Shown here: in pieces, positions 1 through 5,661 of the stretch
How the letters are laid out: each line of letters begins with the position of its first letter
Numbering within the stretch: position 1 is the first letter of the stretch
Program-made: the position numbers and the translations under genes
NCBI GenBank assembly: GCA_003532715.1
Contig: DOEZ01000299.1
Span: 1 to 8,707, forward strand
DNA length: 8,707 bases
Source of the DNA: Planctomycetaceae bacterium
GTDB lineage: Bacteria > Planctomycetota > Planctomycetia > Pirellulales > Thermoguttaceae
Reading direction: 5' to 3'
The notes under the pieces: model-generated
What the model was told of the DNA's origin: nothing
The model's input: the letters and a program-made list of their open reading frames with translations, nothing else
The model's database searches: none

Positions 1-1
1 G

Positions 2-451
2 GAGTGCCTGAAGCGAGCGGAGGCGAACACTTGGTTTGGTTTCCTGATGTGGTGCCCCAAGCAGCTAAGCTGGGTCAAGAACCCGACTCAGACCTGCCAT
101 ACCGAGCAGGAGAATTACCTACAGTACTCGAACTACTGCTACCAGAACCGCAAGTATGAATGCCTCGACCGCCTGGCGACACTGACGGGAGAACCGCTGT
201 TCGGCCAACTTCGCGATCGAATCATCCAGTGCGGATTCTGGGGACAGGAGACCTCGGGCAATGCGATGGGCGGTCAATACGAGCGAATGTCCGACCCCTG
301 GCGCAAAGTGTCGCGCGACGTGAATTCCAAGGGCGCGATCTACGTCAGCCAGTTGGCCCTGGAAGCAAACCTTCAACTGCTGGAGATGGGTTGGGTTCGG
401 GCAGGCGCGCCCAAGCCCGCCCGAGCCCCGCAAGGATCGTCACGGGAGTAG
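2..451 (+). CDS. C-terminal part of an unrecognised protein (5' end outside window)
   Basis: The reading frame is open from the left edge to a TAG stop at 449-451, so this is the last ~149 residues of a longer protein; the ATG at 47 is probably internal. I do not recognise the family. The visible part is rich in Trp, Tyr, Gln and Cys, with segments such as NYLQYSNYCYQNRKYECLDR, GFWGQETSG, GGQYERMSDPW and LALEANLQLLEMG. The pattern of amphipathic helices separated by aromatic-rich loops resembles (alpha/alpha)-toroid carbohydrate-active proteins, but this is only an impression. The last ~15 residues (Ala/Pro/Arg-rich) look like a disordered tail. The next gene starts 55 bp downstream on the same strand, so the two may be cotranscribed. 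Confidence that it codes is good; its function is unknown. Confidence 0.65.
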   Translation, partial: ECLKRAEANTWFGFLMWCPKQLSWVKNPTQTCHTEQENYLQYSNYCYQNRKYECLDRLATLTGEPLFGQLRDRIIQCGFWGQETSGNAMGGQYERMSDPWRKVSRDVNSKGAIYVSQLALEANLQLLEMGWVRAGAPKPARAPQGSSRE

Positions 452-493
452 CGTTTCCCTTTGACGGAATTCCGACATCGACCCGAGGACTAT

Positions 494-500
494 GAGGAAG
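494..500 (+). promoter_or_regulatory. Ribosome binding site (GAGGAAG) for the URO-D-like gene
   Basis: GAGGAAG lies 6 nt before the ATG at 507. It decides between that ATG and the in-frame ATG at 540, whose product would start closer to the usual family N-terminus (MTPRERFLAAFEHR) but which has no comparable Shine-Dalgarno sequence. Confidence 0.6.
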
Positions 501-506
501 TAACGA

Positions 507-1703
507 ATGCGAATTCCCTCCGCGGCGAGCACGAGCGAAATGACTCCTCGTGAACGTTTTCTGGCGGCCTTTGAGCACCGGGAAACGGATCGCGTCCCCA
601 TCTTCGACGCGCTCAATAGCCCGGCTCTCTACCGTGCCAAGCTGGGGTGCGAGAACTTCTTCTCCGATGGCGAGCCGACCGTGCGATTGGCGAAGGCCAT
701 CGGTTTCGACGCGTGCCTGGTCTACGAATCGACGTACACGGGGTTGATCTCCCAACGGCGCGACTGGCTGGACGATCGGCGATTTCGCGACGAACTGGGC
801 GTCGGTTACATGGTCGACCCCTCCTCGTGGCCATTGGCATTTCCGGAAACGCCTTCTCTTCGAAACCGGGACGATTGGAGGAAGGTGACTTTGCCTGATC
901 CGCGCGAACCATGGCGGCACGAGAATATCCGGTCGGCCATCGCCGCGGCCCATCAGGGCAACGCGGACGACCTTGCCGTGGTGGCCGGCGTGCGAAGCGC
1001 CTTCGCGGTCCTCTACATCAGCATGGGCGTCATGGACCTCTCCATGAGCCTCTACGAAGACCCCGACTTGATCCGCGAAATGAGTGAGGCAATCTGCGAG
1101 TTCTGGACGCAGTCTGCTCTTCGGGCGGTCGAGTTGGGGGCGGATGCCGTCTTCATCGCCAATGACATGGGGATGAACGATCACACCATCATTGCGCCCC
1201 ACATGATCCGCTCGCTTTTCATGCCTGCGCTGAAAACACAGATTCAAACGATTAGGGAGACTGGCACGCGAGTAATTCTGCACACGTGCGGAAACGTCAA
1301 TGCCATCTTGCCTGACCTTGTCGATACGGGCATCGACGGACTGAACAATCTTCAGGTTCTGTCCGGGATGGATATTGCCGACATCAAACGCGACTTTGGC
1401 GATCGGTTGACGCTAATCGGAAACGTCGACAGCACAAACATCATGTCGGGCAACGATCCGGATCGCGTGGAGTCGGCGGTGATCGAGACCATCCGCAAGG
1501 CGTCCCCCGGTGGCGGCCACATCCTGGCAACCGACCATTCCCTGCATGGCGGCATTCCGGTCTCCAATATTGAGCGTTTTATCGCGGCGGCCAAGAAATG
1601 GGGCGGGTACCCACTGTCACTCCCCGACGGCCCGGCCCGCGGGCCGCACGGAACACATCGACGCAAGGAGCGCTCGGGCCCTTTGAATCGGCAGGTTCGT
1701 TGA
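507..1703 (+). CDS. Uroporphyrinogen decarboxylase (URO-D) / cobamide methyltransferase superfamily protein
   Basis: This 398-aa cytosolic TIM-barrel protein belongs to the URO-D superfamily, which holds HemE and the MtaA/MtbA/CmuA methylcobamide methyltransferases. The N-terminus (MTPRERFLAAFEHRETDRVP, from residue 12) is typical of the non-HemE branch, and the RQAGRY-type signature of true HemE is absent. A His-Thr-Cys-Gly motif at residues 259-262, followed by DGLNNLQ, matches the His-X-Cys zinc site of the methyltransferase branch. Near the C-terminus, where MtaA-like enzymes carry the third zinc Cys, this protein has ATDHS (Asp343-His344). Residues from about 375 are a Pro/Arg/Gly-rich extension. 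A function in methyl transfer or demethylation is inference, and substrate and partner corrinoid protein are unknown; no corrinoid gene is visible. It may be cotranscribed with the gene ending at 451. The CTAG palindromes follow 15 bp after the stop. Confidence 0.85.
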   Translation: MRIPSAASTSEMTPRERFLAAFEHRETDRVPIFDALNSPALYRAKLGCENFFSDGEPTVRLAKAIGFDACLVYESTYTGLISQRRDWLDDRRFRDELGVGYMVDPSSWPLAFPETPSLRNRDDWRKVTLPDPREPWRHENIRSAIAAAHQGNADDLAVVAGVRSAFAVLYISMGVMDLSMSLYEDPDLIREMSEAICEFWTQSALRAVELGADAVFIANDMGMNDHTIIAPHMIRSLFMPALKTQIQTIRETGTRVILHTCGNVNAILPDLVDTGIDGLNNLQVLSGMDIADIKRDFGDRLTLIGNVDSTNIMSGNDPDRVESAVIETIRKASPGGGHILATDHSLHGGIPVSNIERFIAAAKKWGGYPLSLPDGPARGPHGTHRRKERSGPLNRQVR

Positions 1704-1718
1704 GCGGTTGCGTGGAGC

Positions 1719-1829
1719 CTAGTGCTTTGTCAGATATTGATTTTTGGGTTGGCAGGTCACATTCATCCCGGTAAACAAAGGACTTTCGTGACCTGCCAAA
1801 CCAAATTCTTAATGTTGTCAAAGCACTAG
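1719..1829. repeat. Palindromic MITE-like element, copy 1
   Basis: This 107-bp unit is bounded by CTAG at 1719-1722 and 1826-1829. Its ends form imperfect terminal inverted repeats (CTAGTGCTTTG on the left, CAAAGCACTAG on the right), and an inner stem pairs 1747-1760 with 1788-1802, leaving a loop of about 27 nt. By eye, about 31 of 42 positions of the two outer arms match. It has no coding capacity. Size, inverted ends and a 4-bp CTAG boundary resemble a non-autonomous transposable element, CTAG fitting the YTAR target duplication of IS5-type elements; that link is inference. It may also end transcription of the upstream gene. Confidence 0.7.
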
Positions 1830-1936
1830 TGCTTTGTCAGATCTTAATTCTTGGGTTGGCAGGTCATGTTTATCCCTGTAAGCGAAGGCCTTTCGTGATC
1901 TGCCAAACCGAATTCTTAGTATTGTCAGGGCACTAG
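1826..1936. repeat. Palindromic MITE-like element, copy 2 (tandem, shares CTAG with copy 1)
   Basis: This is the second head-to-tail copy, with the same 107-bp period and no indels against copy 1. By my count it differs at about 16 of 111 positions (~86% identity). It shares the central CTAG (1826-1829) with copy 1 and ends at CTAG 1933-1936. The inner stem pairs 1854-1867 with 1895-1909. Two changes turn G-C/C-G pairs into G-T/T-G pairs, so an RNA stem would persist. The dctP-like gene starts about 60 bp downstream. Confidence 0.7.
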
Positions 1937-1996
1937 CACCCCACCACCGTGTTTTTCCCGTTGCCCGCGCTCGTTCGGTATGCGACAATCGACCCA

Positions 1997-3040
1997 ATGA
2001 TGAACACGACGAAACGAAGAATTGTCGCCTATGTCTCCGTTGCGGCAGTGGTCGTATCGCTCGACGCTCTAGTCCTCGAGTGCCGCGCCCGCATCGAATC
2101 GCGGTCGGCTGGGCAGACTCGAGTCCTCCGGCTGGGTCTCATTTCCGGCGAAGCGCATCCGACCACGATTGGAGCGCGCACGTTCGCCAGACTGGTCGAA
2201 GAGAAGAGCGGCGGCCGCCTGGTCGTAGAACTCATCATCGGCGGCGCGCTGGGCGGTGAAGTGGAAATGCAGGACATGGTCTCGACCGGCAGCCTGGAAA
2301 TGGCCTGTTTCGGCAATGCGCTGCCCGCCGTTTACCACGCTGAATACAACGTGCTGCAATTGCCATTCCTGTGGGACAGTCCCGAACAGATGCTTGCGTT
2401 CGCACAGACTTCGACGCAGCGGCAGTTGAACGAACAATACAGGCAACAGGCCGGCGTCCATGTCTTGGCGGTGAACTGGGATCAGGGAGTGCGTCACACC
2501 TTGCTCCGCGAAGAGATTCGAGGCTCGGCGGATTTTCGGAACGTGAAGATCCGAGTTCCTCAAAATGCCGTGAGTCTTCAGACGTGGCGGGCAATTGGGG
2601 CGCAGCCTTGCCCGATTCCCTTCCCGGAAGTCTATTTCTCGCTTCAGCAGGGCGTCATTGACGGGCTAGAATGCCCTCTCTACTGGATCCATGCCTCGTC
2701 CTTTCACGAACAGGCAAAACACGTGATCTTGACGGGCCACGTAATGTACTTCAACGTTGTCGCCATCAATGATAGACTGTTCCAGAATCTGCCGGACGAT
2801 CTTCGGCGGATTCTACTCGACGCCGCCAAAGCTAGCGGGGACGAAGCGACGCGTGTGACGAACTCGCTGGAGGTCGAGCTTCGTGAGACAATGGAACGTG
2901 CCGGCGTCACCTTCACGAGCACCGACCGACGGCATTTGCGGGAGTTGAGCGATTCTCTGTATCAGGATTTTGAGGCCGAACATGGGCGACAGTTGCTCGA
3001 CGAAATCGAGGCGTTCAAGGACTCCCATTGCGATCCTTGA
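1997..3040 (+). CDS. dctP: TRAP transporter substrate-binding protein, DctP family
   Basis: This 347-aa exported protein is the solute receptor of a TRAP transporter. It binds an organic acid outside the inner membrane and delivers it to the DctQM permease, which is driven by an ion gradient. The start MMNTTKRR gives a basic n-region and a hydrophobic stretch (about residues 9-27), as in a signal peptide; a GTG at 1949 in the same frame would only add a non-signal-like extension. No clear lipobox is seen. Family hallmarks are the LRLGLISGEAHP first strand, KIRVPQN with Arg186 (the Arg that normally contacts the substrate carboxylate), and GAQPCPIPFPEVYFSLQQG followed by DGLE (about residues 202-225). 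No clear Shine-Dalgarno precedes 1997. The ligand cannot be predicted; the conserved Arg suggests a carboxylate. The stop overlaps the dctQ start. Confidence 0.92.
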   Translation: MMNTTKRRIVAYVSVAAVVVSLDALVLECRARIESRSAGQTRVLRLGLISGEAHPTTIGARTFARLVEEKSGGRLVVELIIGGALGGEVEMQDMVSTGSLEMACFGNALPAVYHAEYNVLQLPFLWDSPEQMLAFAQTSTQRQLNEQYRQQAGVHVLAVNWDQGVRHTLLREEIRGSADFRNVKIRVPQNAVSLQTWRAIGAQPCPIPFPEVYFSLQQGVIDGLECPLYWIHASSFHEQAKHVILTGHVMYFNVVAINDRLFQNLPDDLRRILLDAAKASGDEATRVTNSLEVELRETMERAGVTFTSTDRRHLRELSDSLYQDFEAEHGRQLLDEIEAFKDSHCDP

Positions 3041-3518
3041 GTGGGCGATGGCGCTGCTGTTGGTCTCGATGATCATTTGTGTTGCCGTTCAGGTTGTTTC
3101 GCGACATCTCTTTGCGATTCCCTTGCAGGGAACGGAGGAGTTGGCCCGTTTGTGTTTCGTGTGGGGCTGCTGCTTGGGAATTGGATACTGCGCGCTTCGC
3201 CATGAGCATATCGCCATGGATGCGATCTCTCGTAGGGTGTCGCCCCGAATGGCGAGTTGCTTCTCCTTGGCTTGCGGAATCGCCCTCCAATTCATTGCCT
3301 TTGTCATGATCGTCCATGGGTCAAGGCTGGTCGCGCACATTTGGACGTTGCCCGACCTCAGCACGGCCATGCAGTATCCTCGCGCCCTTTTCTGGTTACC
3401 GATCCCACTGTGCGGCGTGATCCTGTTCGGCGTCGGGATAAGCCAGATTGTCGCAAGTGCCTCGCGGCTTGCCCACGGCCAGACCGAAGACGCCTCCCCG
3501 GGAGAAGGCAATTCATGA
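2982..3518 (+). CDS. dctQ: TRAP transporter small permease subunit, DctQ family
   Basis: This 178-aa inner-membrane protein pairs with DctM to form the TRAP translocator. It has four predicted membrane segments (about residues 16-38, 54-72, 91-112 and 135-157), the usual DctQ topology. The signature GTEELARLCFVWGCCLG (Glu52-Glu53) and the following RHEHIAMD match the family consensus around TM2. I chose the ATG at 2982 because GAGG at 2972-2975 lies 6 nt upstream; the TTG at 2970 is less likely. The gene overlaps dctP by 59 bp and its TGA overlaps the dctM ATG (ATGA), so the subunits are probably translationally coupled. A later start near Met23 (3048) cannot be excluded but would cut into TM1. 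Confidence 0.88.
   Translation: MGDSCSTKSRRSRTPIAILEWAMALLLVSMIICVAVQVVSRHLFAIPLQGTEELARLCFVWGCCLGIGYCALRHEHIAMDAISRRVSPRMASCFSLACGIALQFIAFVMIVHGSRLVAHIWTLPDLSTAMQYPRALFWLPIPLCGVILFGVGISQIVASASRLAHGQTEDASPGEGNS
3501..3508 (+). promoter_or_regulatory. Ribosome binding site (GGAGAAGG) for dctM
   Basis: GGAGAAGG lies inside the end of dctQ, 6 nt before the ATG at 3515. It fixes the dctM start there and not at an in-frame codon at 3257, which would add 86 residues atypical of the family. Confidence 0.7.
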
Positions 3519-4789
3519 TACCGTGCCTGTTGGTAATCCTGTTTGCGGGCTTTCTATTGATGGGTCTGCCGGTGGCGTTGTGCCTGTGCCTAGCGGCCGT
3601 CGTCGGCATGCTGCTGCTTGGAATTCCCCTGGAGACCTTTCCGCAGACGCTCGGCATGGGGATGAATTCGTTTCCGTTGCTGGCGGTTCCCTTCTTCATC
3701 CTCACCGGGAAGATTATGAACTCCGGCGGCATTACACGGCGCATCTTTGAGATGGTCAACTGCGTGGTAGGTCCCTTTCATGGTGGCCTGGCCCAAGTGA
3801 ACATCCTCTCGAGCCTGGTCTTCTCAGGCATGTCGGGCGCGGCGGTCGCCAACGCGGCCGGCCTCGGAACAGTGCAAGTTCGAGCCATGAAGGCGTCGGG
3901 CTATGACGCCGACTTCGCGGTCGCGGTTACGGCGGCATCCGCCACCATGGGGCCCATCTTCCCTCCAAGCATCATTCTGGTCGTTTATGGAATTGCGGCC
4001 GAGGCTCCGATCAATCGGCTCTTTCTGGGAGGGATTCTGCCGGCGCTGCTGATGGCCGCGTCGCTGATGGTGCTGACGCACGTGTTGGCCCTCAAGCGGA
4101 ACTATCCGCGCTCGCCGGCCGTCCCATTCTCCGTCTTCACGCGACACCTCTTGGTCGCGCTGCCGGCCCTATTCACGCCCGTCATCATAATCGGCGGAAC
4201 ACTCGGCGGCATTTTTACGGCGACCGAAGCGGGGGTGGTCGCGGTGCTCTATGCCGTGATCATCGGCCTTTTTGTCTACCGTGAGTTGGCGCTGACCGAT
4301 TTGCCCAAGCTGTGCATCGAAACCATGGCCACGACCGCGATGATCCTATTCATCGTCGGCGCCGCCGCCTCGCTGGGATGGATTCTGACTTATTATAAGA
4401 TTCCGACGATCATCAGCACCTGTATCGCGATGATCACCCAAGATCGTCTCACGCTTCTACTGCTGTTTACGCTTCTGTATCTCTTCCTCGGCTGTTTCAT
4501 GGAAGCGGCGGCAATCGTGGTAATGACGGTTCCCGTCGTTTTGCCCTTGCTGACGACGGTCGGAATCGATCCGATCCATTTCGGGATAGTACTTGGGATG
4601 TGCATGTCGATCGGCACTTTGACCCCGCCGGTCGGGATTACGATGTACGTCATGTGCGACATCGGCAAGATCTCGACGGAACAGTTCACACGCATTATTC
4701 TTCCGTTCCTGATCGTGCTGGTCGCGGATGTCCTGATCGTGGCGTTCTTTCCGCGATTGGTTTTGCTCTTGCCGTCACTGGTCCCCTGA
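3515..4789 (+). CDS. dctM: TRAP transporter large permease subunit, DctM family
   Basis: This 424-aa polytopic inner-membrane protein is the catalytic permease of the TRAP system, of the usual family length (about 425). The sequence is almost wholly hydrophobic segments compatible with the family's eleven or more helices. Hallmarks are GLAQVNILSSLVFSGMSGAA with Ser107-Gly108 (first half), GPIFPPSI at residues 146-153, FLGCFMEAAAIVVMTVPV, and the repeat-related GTLTPPVG at residues 367-374 (second half). The two PP-containing hairpins are the pseudo-symmetric re-entrant loops that bind sodium and substrate in known TRAP structures. It overlaps the dctQ stop by ATGA and ends the operon. A long perfect inverted repeat begins 80 bp after the stop and could act as a terminator. 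Confidence 0.93.
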   Translation: MIPCLLVILFAGFLLMGLPVALCLCLAAVVGMLLLGIPLETFPQTLGMGMNSFPLLAVPFFILTGKIMNSGGITRRIFEMVNCVVGPFHGGLAQVNILSSLVFSGMSGAAVANAAGLGTVQVRAMKASGYDADFAVAVTAASATMGPIFPPSIILVVYGIAAEAPINRLFLGGILPALLMAASLMVLTHVLALKRNYPRSPAVPFSVFTRHLLVALPALFTPVIIIGGTLGGIFTATEAGVVAVLYAVIIGLFVYRELALTDLPKLCIETMATTAMILFIVGAAASLGWILTYYKIPTIISTCIAMITQDRLTLLLLFTLLYLFLGCFMEAAAIVVMTVPVVLPLLTTVGIDPIHFGIVLGMCMSIGTLTPPVGITMYVMCDIGKISTEQFTRIILPFLIVLVADVLIVAFFPRLVLLLPSLVP

Positions 4790-4868
4790 GTCGTCGAGAC
4801 CGCTGAGCCAAAGTATTTTCCACTATTCCCAAGGCATCTGCTTCCTAGTTTCCGTTCCGGAACCACTA

Positions 4869-4947
4869 TAGGGTGGGGCGATGGCAGCGAGCGTTGTCGA
4901 AGAGCCATGGATTCCAAGGAAAAACTCGCTGCCATCGCCCCACCCTA
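4869..4947. repeat. Perfect 23-bp inverted repeat (extragenic palindrome, possible terminator)
   Basis: The arm at 4869-4891 (TAGGGTGGGGCGATGG, then CAGCGAG) is exactly reverse-complementary to 4925-4947, with a 33-nt loop. A GC-rich 23-bp stem 80 bp past dctM could end the TRAP transcript and protect its 3' end, but no T-run follows the right arm, so it is not a classic intrinsic terminator. The TAGGG/CCCTA ends and perfect symmetry also suit a mobile extragenic palindrome. Confidence 0.75.
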
Positions 4948-4990
4948 CCTGTCACGCCGCCTTCCGCGACGAGAACTTCTTATCGGGGCG

Positions 4991-5266
4991 TCACGAGAAA
5001 AGATGATCGTGTCGGGAGCGTTGAGTGGTCGGTCCTGACAGGTCGACGTTGGTCCGGGGATTCTTGCCGCACGAGCGGTAGAGGTTCGCGCTGCCGCCGT
5101 CGACGCCCGACGGGTCGTCGCTCAAAAACCGCCCCACCGCCGGGTCGTACCACCGCGCACGGTAGTGTGTTAGCCCGGTCTCCTCGTCCAGCGACCGACC
5201 CGTGTAGCCCCGGATCACCGGCACGCCGGAGTCGCCCACCGGGTCGAGCAACCGGCCGAAACGATC
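4991..5266 (-). pseudogene. RHS-repeat core domain remnant (C-terminal end only)
   Basis: The minus strand encodes the conserved end of an RHS-repeat-associated core domain: DRFGRLLDP, then GYTGR, DEETGLTHYRARWYDP, GRFLSDDPSG and ANLYRSCGKNPRTNVD, in the family order and spacing. RHS proteins are very large secreted or cell-surface beta-cage proteins that often carry variable toxic C-termini; here only about 90 residues remain. An in-frame TAG (5267-5269) precedes the remnant, and an upstream NEV that would fit the same protein lies in another frame, so both a stop and a frameshift are present. No ribosome binding site or sensible start is seen. Only 14 residues follow the core, so no toxin domain is attached. 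It is probably the relic of an old insertion or recombination. Confidence 0.75.
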
Positions 5267-5391
5267 CTAGACCAACCTCATTCAATAACTGGCCCTCCCA
5301 ATCCCTAGTCTTTCCGTCACAAGACGGCCGGCTTCGGGAGACAACACCAACATCGCAGCGCCGATCGGGATGACCTGGTTGCGTACACGTC

Positions 5392-5496
5392 AGGCGGCAG
5401 GCCAATCGCCGGGATGCCGGAGACCTAGACCGGGCCGAGTCGGCCGTCGATCTGCTGATGGCCGGCCGGTGAGGGTGATGGTCGAAACGTCGCGAG
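5392..5496 (+). pseudogene. Orphan 3' end of a paralogue of the downstream dockerin gene
   Basis: These 105 bases align without gaps to 7942-8046, the last 81 bp of the intact dockerin gene plus 24 bp beyond its stop. The first 35 bases are identical, and I count 15 mismatches in the remaining 70 (~86% overall). It would encode RQANRRDAGDLDRAESAVDL then LMAGR and a TGA at 5470-5472, almost the same C-terminus as the intact protein. An in-frame TGA lies upstream at 5371-5373, and similarity before 5392 is weak (a shared AGACAAC at about the expected distance). It is therefore the tail of a lost second copy or related dockerin gene. Confidence 0.8.
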
Positions 5497-5539
5497 AGAG
5501 GCGACGTCAAACGAACGATTCACCACGGAGCGCACGAGC

Positions 5540-5568
5540 TTGACCGGCGGTGCTGTCGGGGCTATAAC
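5540..5568 (+). promoter_or_regulatory. Sigma70-like promoter of the metzincin/PLC-like gene
   Basis: TTGACC (5540-5545) and TATAAC (5563-5568) are separated by exactly 17 bp. Each hexamer matches the TTGACA/TATAAT consensus at 5 of 6 positions, unusually good for this GC-rich sequence. Transcription would start near 5575 and leave a leader of about 87 nt before the ATG at 5662. Planctomycete promoters are not well characterised, so activity is inferred. Confidence 0.5.
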
Positions 5569-5649
5569 CAAAGCCACCGGGAAGTGCCCCGACCGCGATC
5601 GGCCGAGTCGGTCGATTCACCGACGACGGGTCCGACACGCCGAATTACT

Positions 5650-5654
5650 GGGAG
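5650..5654 (+). promoter_or_regulatory. Ribosome binding site (GGGAG) fixing the start at 5662
   Basis: GGGAG lies 7 nt before the ATG at 5662. That start places the planctomycete N-terminal motif at residues 19-30, its usual distance. An in-frame ATG at 5584 would add 26 residues unlike any export signal. Confidence 0.55.
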
Positions 5655-5661
5655 ACGATTC

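Noticed and set aside
461..466. TTGACG as a -35 box upstream of the URO-D-like gene
   Set aside because: No acceptable -10 hexamer lies 16-18 bp downstream; the nearest TATGAG is 24 bp away.
345..1283. Long open frame on the minus strand (312 codons)
   Set aside because: It lies antisense to the URO-D-like gene, shows no family motif, has low-complexity Arg/His/Val content and no ribosome binding site; it is a GC-rich shadow frame.
1719..1936. CRISPR array or integron attC sites
   Set aside because: There are only two adjacent units without spacers, and the attC core (GTTRRRY with paired R/L boxes) is absent. Palindromic CTAG-bounded elements explain the pattern better.
1961..1989. Possible promoter TTGCCC-17 bp-GACAAT before dctP
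   Set aside because: Each hexamer matches only 4 of 6 positions. It would place the transcript start at about the ATG (leaderless), consistent with the missing Shine-Dalgarno but too weak to annotate.
1949..1996. GTG start 48 bp upstream for dctP
   Set aside because: It would place a non-basic extension before a good signal peptide that starts at MMNTTKRR; no ribosome binding site precedes it.
3257..3514. Upstream start that would extend DctM by 86 residues
   Set aside because: The extension is out of frame with dctQ, Arg/Cys-rich and not membrane-like. GGAGAAGG before 3515 and the family length support the later start.
4873..5373. Plus-strand open frame of 166 codons between dctM and the dockerin gene
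   Set aside because: It runs through the palindrome and the antisense of the RHS remnant; the product is Arg/Pro/Ser-rich with no motif.
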